The notes under the pieces are model-generated. The model worked only from the letters and a program-made list of their open reading frames with translations. It was not told the origin of the DNA and searched no databases. A stretch of DNA of 64,000 bases, taken from assembly GCA_963978545.1 (NCBI GenBank), contig OZ021730.1, forward strand, positions 2,612,701 to 2,676,700, given 5' to 3'. Made by a program: the position numbers and the translations under genes. This document shows, in pieces, positions 62,101-64,000 of this stretch (the first letter of the stretch is position 1; every line of letters starts with the position of its first letter). Origin of the DNA: Linyphia triangularis (lineage: Eukaryota; Arthropoda; Arachnida; Araneae; Linyphiidae).

Positions 62101-63092
62101 CTACTTCGTTATCTGATCGAGTTCAAAATTATGCGGCAGTAATTGGCTAATTAAATGTGGCCGAAATAGATTGCCAAAACGGTTATAAACAATGTTAAGA
62201 AATGGGAGATCTTAAGTGGCCTTAATAAGGTAATAAATAAAGGCCTTAAGTGGTAATAATAAGCTTTCAGAGACTGTATTTGATGGCAAAAAAAAAGGAA
62301 CTCTTTTATTTGGGCGAGACCTTACAATGCAAATAATACTTTGAATTTATGTTTTTTACTTTAAAAATGTGGAATTTTCATTTTGTTATATAATCTCCCT
62401 ATTTTAAGCAATATCTATAATTTAGTTTATCATTCAAGTTTATTGTTACAAATTGCTAAATCTAGACCCTTATCAACTTAAGTCAATACTGGGCACAGGC
62501 AAGGCCTGACTTGCATCAATTTGGGGCCCAAAGCACATCATGTTTCAGGGCCCTATAAAAAAAATTGTGTTGGAGGCGCCCATATTTATTGACTGTGTTT
62601 GCTGGAAGGATTTTCGTCTTTAGTCTGCAAGTTTATAGATAAGTATTTTCTGAAGCCCAAAATATATTACAACAGAAAATCACACGAAATAAAATTCACT
62701 TGAATGTTTATTTCATGTTTTTTGTTTTTTTTAATCTTTCAAGCCACTGCTGCTTTTAATCAGTTAAAGGTTATAGTTTGAAACATAATTGAAAATATTA
62801 AAAAAGGACACAGGGTCCAATTTAACTACAACTTTGAAAATTTGGGGCCCTGTTGGCTTATGCAGAAATCAGACCTTGGACACATTAGCCAAAGCTCACT
62901 ACACCCTCAATTTTTTAATTTCTGGATTGTCTTCTGTCTTAAAGCCACACAAATATTTAAAATGGTATACTTAAAAATGTGTTTCATTCTAGATTGCTCA
63001 TGAAATGGGCTACCGACAACGAACGCCCAGAAAATGGCAGCTTGGTTCAACTAATCACCAAAGATGCAGTCACAGAGCTAAAAGTGGATTAA
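50016..63092 (+). CDS. QDPR: Dihydropteridine reductase, complete five-exon gene (237 aa)
   Basis: QDPR reduces quinonoid dihydrobiopterin to tetrahydrobiopterin with NADH, supporting the aromatic amino acid hydroxylases; it is a cytosolic short-chain dehydrogenase. CDS exons: 50016-50105, 52248-52437, 56403-56543, 57961-58153, 62993-63092. All junctions are GT-AG and phases agree, totalling 714 nt with the stop. The N-terminus has the NADH-binding [14 protein letters not shown]. The family signatures [40 protein letters not shown], the catalytic Tyr-x3-Lys in [15 protein letters not shown], and [19 protein letters not shown] are all present. Human QDPR is 244 aa, so this gene looks full length and intact. 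It is divergently arranged with the zinc-finger gene, whose ORF starts about 1.5 kb away. I see no clear TATA box. Confidence 0.96.
50270..50480 (+). mobile_element. Diverged copy of the same SINE
   Basis: Shares ttgccgggttcgctttctgg (B-box-like), gttcggaatccatgttaagctgtag and tattgtacacaa with the SINE at 50906. Boundaries approximate. The 103-codon ORF over it is incidental. Confidence 0.55.
50906..51066 (+). mobile_element. tRNA-derived SINE with 16-bp target duplication
   Basis: Flanked by aacttttaagtttggg at 50890-50905 and 51067-51082. The head ggggttagcgctctggc..ggttcgaatcccagg has A- and B-box-like sequences of an RNA polymerase III promoter. A short body and a gaacaaaccaacc tail follow. 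Inserted in the CR1-like remnant. Confidence 0.87.
51548..52055. mobile_element. piggyBac-like MITE CCCTTTCTAT, TTAA-flanked
   Basis: Ends ccctttctatactgaaagag and catatagaaaggg; TTAA at 51544-51547 and 52056-52059. 508 bp, no transposase. It interrupts the CR1-like remnant. Confidence 0.85.
52046..52177. repeat. 66-bp direct duplication across a transposon edge
   Basis: Units start at 52046 and 52112 (atagaaagggttaaaagact). Each consists of the last 10 bp of the TTAA element plus 56 bp of flank; the two differ at a single base. Confidence 0.9.
52248..52437 (+). CDS. QDPR: QDPR exon 2
   Basis: Acceptor tgtttccag to 52247; donor gtaggc at 52438; 190 nt. It runs from [19 protein letters not shown] to [19 protein letters not shown]. 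The tryptophan at the exon junction matches the WW of human QDPR. Confidence 0.95.
53130..53217. repeat. AT-rich tandem repeat tatatattctagatatagc
   Basis: About 22-bp units repeat two to three times and then decay into tatatacc..tatacatc stretches, ending at the putative LTR boundary. Confidence 0.8.
53241..53870 (-). mobile_element. Probable LTR fragment, minus strand
   Basis: The minus strand has TATAAAAAGCC near 53850, AATAAAAGG near 53300 and ends aaaattcgtaaca at 53241, next to atat. The 5' boundary is not found. Another LTR-promoter-like stretch (minus-strand CCTATAAAAGGCTCGCGTG) is near 55655. Confidence 0.4.
53871..56402. other. QDPR intron 2, mostly unassigned
   Basis: Holds an LTR-promoter-like segment on the minus strand near 55560-55700 and a GC-richer patch at 54125-54230 that may belong to an LTR element. 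I cannot delimit either. The rest is AT-rich. Confidence 0.4.
56403..56543 (+). CDS. QDPR: QDPR exon 3
   Basis: Acceptor tgttcctcag to 56402; donor gtaact at 56544; 141 nt. It encodes [20 protein letters not shown] and then the near-invariant [20 protein letters not shown]. Confidence 0.95.
57297..57811 (-). other. Unrecognised minus-strand ORF pieces with a polyadenylation-like tail
   Basis: Two overlapping minus-strand ORFs (57527-57811 and 57441-57659) read as one broken product: [31 protein letters not shown], then in the other frame [20 protein letters not shown] and [20 protein letters not shown]. After the stop the minus strand has ATCAATAAAAG and a T-rich stretch. This could be a decayed retrotransposon or processed pseudogene. 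No domain recognised. Confidence 0.35.
57961..58153 (+). CDS. QDPR: QDPR exon 4 with catalytic Tyr and Lys
   Basis: A long T-run and aag acceptor end at 57960; donor gtaagt at 58154; 193 nt. It contains [20 protein letters not shown] (catalytic Tyr-x3-Lys) and [21 protein letters not shown] Tigger-like element begins 23 bp after the donor. Confidence 0.96.
58177..58705. mobile_element. Tigger/pogo-like element in QDPR intron 4
   Basis: The left end cagtaaaagcccgattatcc follows TA at 58175-58176. Reversed copies of ccggaa..ccgg motifs (ccggtttatccgg, gtttatccggaat) occur to about 58700, but a clean right end is not seen. Confidence 0.5.
58751..59423. mobile_element. hAT-like element TAGAGGTCGG with 8-bp duplication
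   Basis: Termini tagaggtcgg and ctgacctcta are inverted repeats; perfect 8-bp duplication acccctat at 58743-58750 and 59424-59431. Subterminal sequence is rich in atatcgat. No coding region; 673 bp. Confidence 0.9.
59685..60133. mobile_element. CCCCTT..AAGGGG element in a TTAA-like site
   Basis: Left end ccccttgtttgccgcagg, right end cagcaggtaagggg. Flanks are ttat (59681-59684) and ttaa (60134-60137), a TTAA duplication with one change. TTAA plus a C-rich terminus fits piggyBac-like or Kolobok-like MITEs. Confidence 0.7.
60303..61053. mobile_element. hAT element CAATGGTGGATACAG with 8-bp duplication
   Basis: Ends caatggtggatacag and ctggatccgccctta (reversed TAAGGGCGGATCCAG). Perfect 8-bp duplication gtgtgaac at 60295-60302 and 61054-61061. 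It sits inside another element that starts cagcggtttacaacc at 60271. 751 bp, no transposase seen. Confidence 0.9.
61142..61659. mobile_element. CATACCTGCCAAC element, short copy
   Basis: Ends catagctgccaactagc and ccaatgttgacagatatg; flanks atacta (61136-61141) and attcta (61660-61665) match at 5 of 6. Shares accaaaacgattttccatag and tgactttccatgag with the long copy at 16613 but lacks its tandem array. Confidence 0.78.
61666..62992. other. End of QDPR intron 4, partly repeat
   Basis: A possible inverted-repeat element at about 62500-62876 (caaggcctgacttgc / aaatcagaccttg, with ggggccc near both ends). Near 61920-61980 a cgaatcg-rich palindromic stretch ends cccatctctac, resembling the end of a hAT-like element. 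Otherwise AT-rich. Confidence 0.4.
62993..63092 (+). CDS. QDPR: QDPR exon 5 with stop codon
   Basis: Acceptor cattctag to 62992. It codes [20 protein letters not shown] then [12 protein letters not shown] and TAA at 63090-63092. No convincing AATAAA lies in the 330 bp before the next repeat; one at 63579 is inside an inverted-repeat element. Confidence 0.93.
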
Positions 63093-63427
63093 ACTTTTCT
63101 TGGATGTTTCTTTGTCTTTTCAATAGGTTGTACCAATTCACGTAAAAAAAAATCTAAATGTTAAACTGAAAGGTTGTCAAAGAACTAAGAAATGATCTGA
63201 ATGTTTACAACTTGATGTCATATCTGTGATAAATGTTTTATGGGCTTTAAATGTTTGATACATGTTTCCTGTTTACCTTCTGATTGAGGCTAAGGCCACA
63301 CATGTTTTTTCATGCTGTCTAAACTCAGCTTATTTTTATGCAGCTTGAAAATCTACACAAGCTAGCCACACGTGTGTGTTCTTCAACGCGAGCTCAGTCG
63401 CTTGTTTGTGATCTCCAGTTCAACATG

Positions 63428-63850
63428 CAGGGATAAGAGTTTTCCTCCTTTTGGAGGATTTCCTCCTTTTTTGTGTTTTATGCATTTTCCTTCTCTTTGT
63501 TCCTGTTTTGAGGGTTAAAATTTTTTTTATCTGAACCAGTTTTTCCTGCAAAAAGTATACTCTTCTTCATGTCTAAAAAATAAAGATTTTCCCTCTTAGC
63601 TCCCCTTTCCTCACAGATTACTTCACAAGCTCCTAATATTTGAAATGTAATTATTATATGGTATGAGAAATTTCATTGTATCTCTAAAATTATTGAATCA
63701 TACTTCCTGCATACTTTTTGGTTGAATTTTTGTGTATTCCTTCCGCAAGTTTTTTTTTTTTTTAACTTTTGGGTATCGTCCCTTCTGCTTGCTTTTTTTA
63801 ACGAATTTTGGGATTTCCTCCTTTTCACTCTCTGATCACTCTCATCCCTG
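63428..63850. mobile_element. CAGGGATGAGAG element, copy 2, 6-bp duplication
   Basis: Starts cagggataagagttttcctc, ends gatcactctcatccctg. Duplication aacatg at 63422-63427 and 63851-63856. It is colinear with copy 1 (tgaaccagtttttcctgcaaaa, shortened here) and lies 335 bp after the QDPR stop. Confidence 0.88.
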
Positions 63851-64000
63851 AACATGTTTCCATTTACAATTCAAGTATCTCTCTTCAGTTCACTGTTTTT
63901 GAAATCATTATACCTTGTATCTTAAAAAATGAATAATTTTCAATTTCAAGAATGATAAGTTCACGATTCAAGCAGCATTCCATTATATTATTTTAAATAT

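Overview
This is a eukaryotic, AT-rich nuclear window. Small GT-AG exons sit in introns packed with mobile elements. The element content (an arthropod-type LINE with a DUF4780-like ORF1, hAT, piggyBac-like, Harbinger-like and Tigger-like elements, Helitron-type ends, tRNA-derived SINEs) and the gene structure suggest an arthropod. A chelicerate, probably a spider, is my best guess, but it is an inference and no marker in the window proves it.

Three host genes are visible. (1) Positions 1470-39.8 kb, + strand: the 3' half of an RRP5/PDCD11 homologue (ribosome biogenesis, S1 repeats). Eleven coding exons have consistent splice phases and encode about 511 residues with about five S1 units. A probable non-coding last exon with AATAAA follows. 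The reading frame stops exactly where animal and yeast RRP5 would enter the linker to the C-terminal HAT/TPR repeats, and none of that domain is found downstream. (2) Positions 47807-48505, - strand: a single-exon protein with eight C2H2 zinc fingers. Frame-broken finger remnants and a transposon lie just upstream. (3) Positions 50016-63092, + strand: a complete five-exon QDPR gene (dihydropteridine reductase, 237 aa), head-to-head with the zinc-finger gene.

Everything else is mobile DNA or unassigned AT-rich sequence. A 4.6-kb LINE of the RNase H-bearing R1/I-like group (20247-24883, - strand) lies in an RRP5 intron between 17-bp target duplications. It has only two visible ORF2 lesions, so it looks young. 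Many small inverted-repeat elements can be delimited to the base by target duplications: four copies of a CAGGGTTCCCAC family with 5-bp duplications, CAGGGATGAGAG and CATACCTGCCAAC families with 6-bp duplications, hAT elements with 8-bp duplications, TTAA-flanked elements, TA-flanked Tigger/mariner-like elements, and a TAA-flanked Harbinger-like element. They are often nested. The clearest case is 26.28-30.63 kb: an old hAT-like element was broken by a Tigger-like element (itself hit by a hAT in its first 8 bp), a SINE array and a Harbinger-like element.

I found no CRISPR array, true tRNA or rRNA gene, or prokaryotic-type system. The most notable host feature is the RRP5 gene ending before its HAT domain. 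The most notable structural features are the nested transposons, the palindromic elements used as landing pads, and a sequence core shared by two different SINE families.
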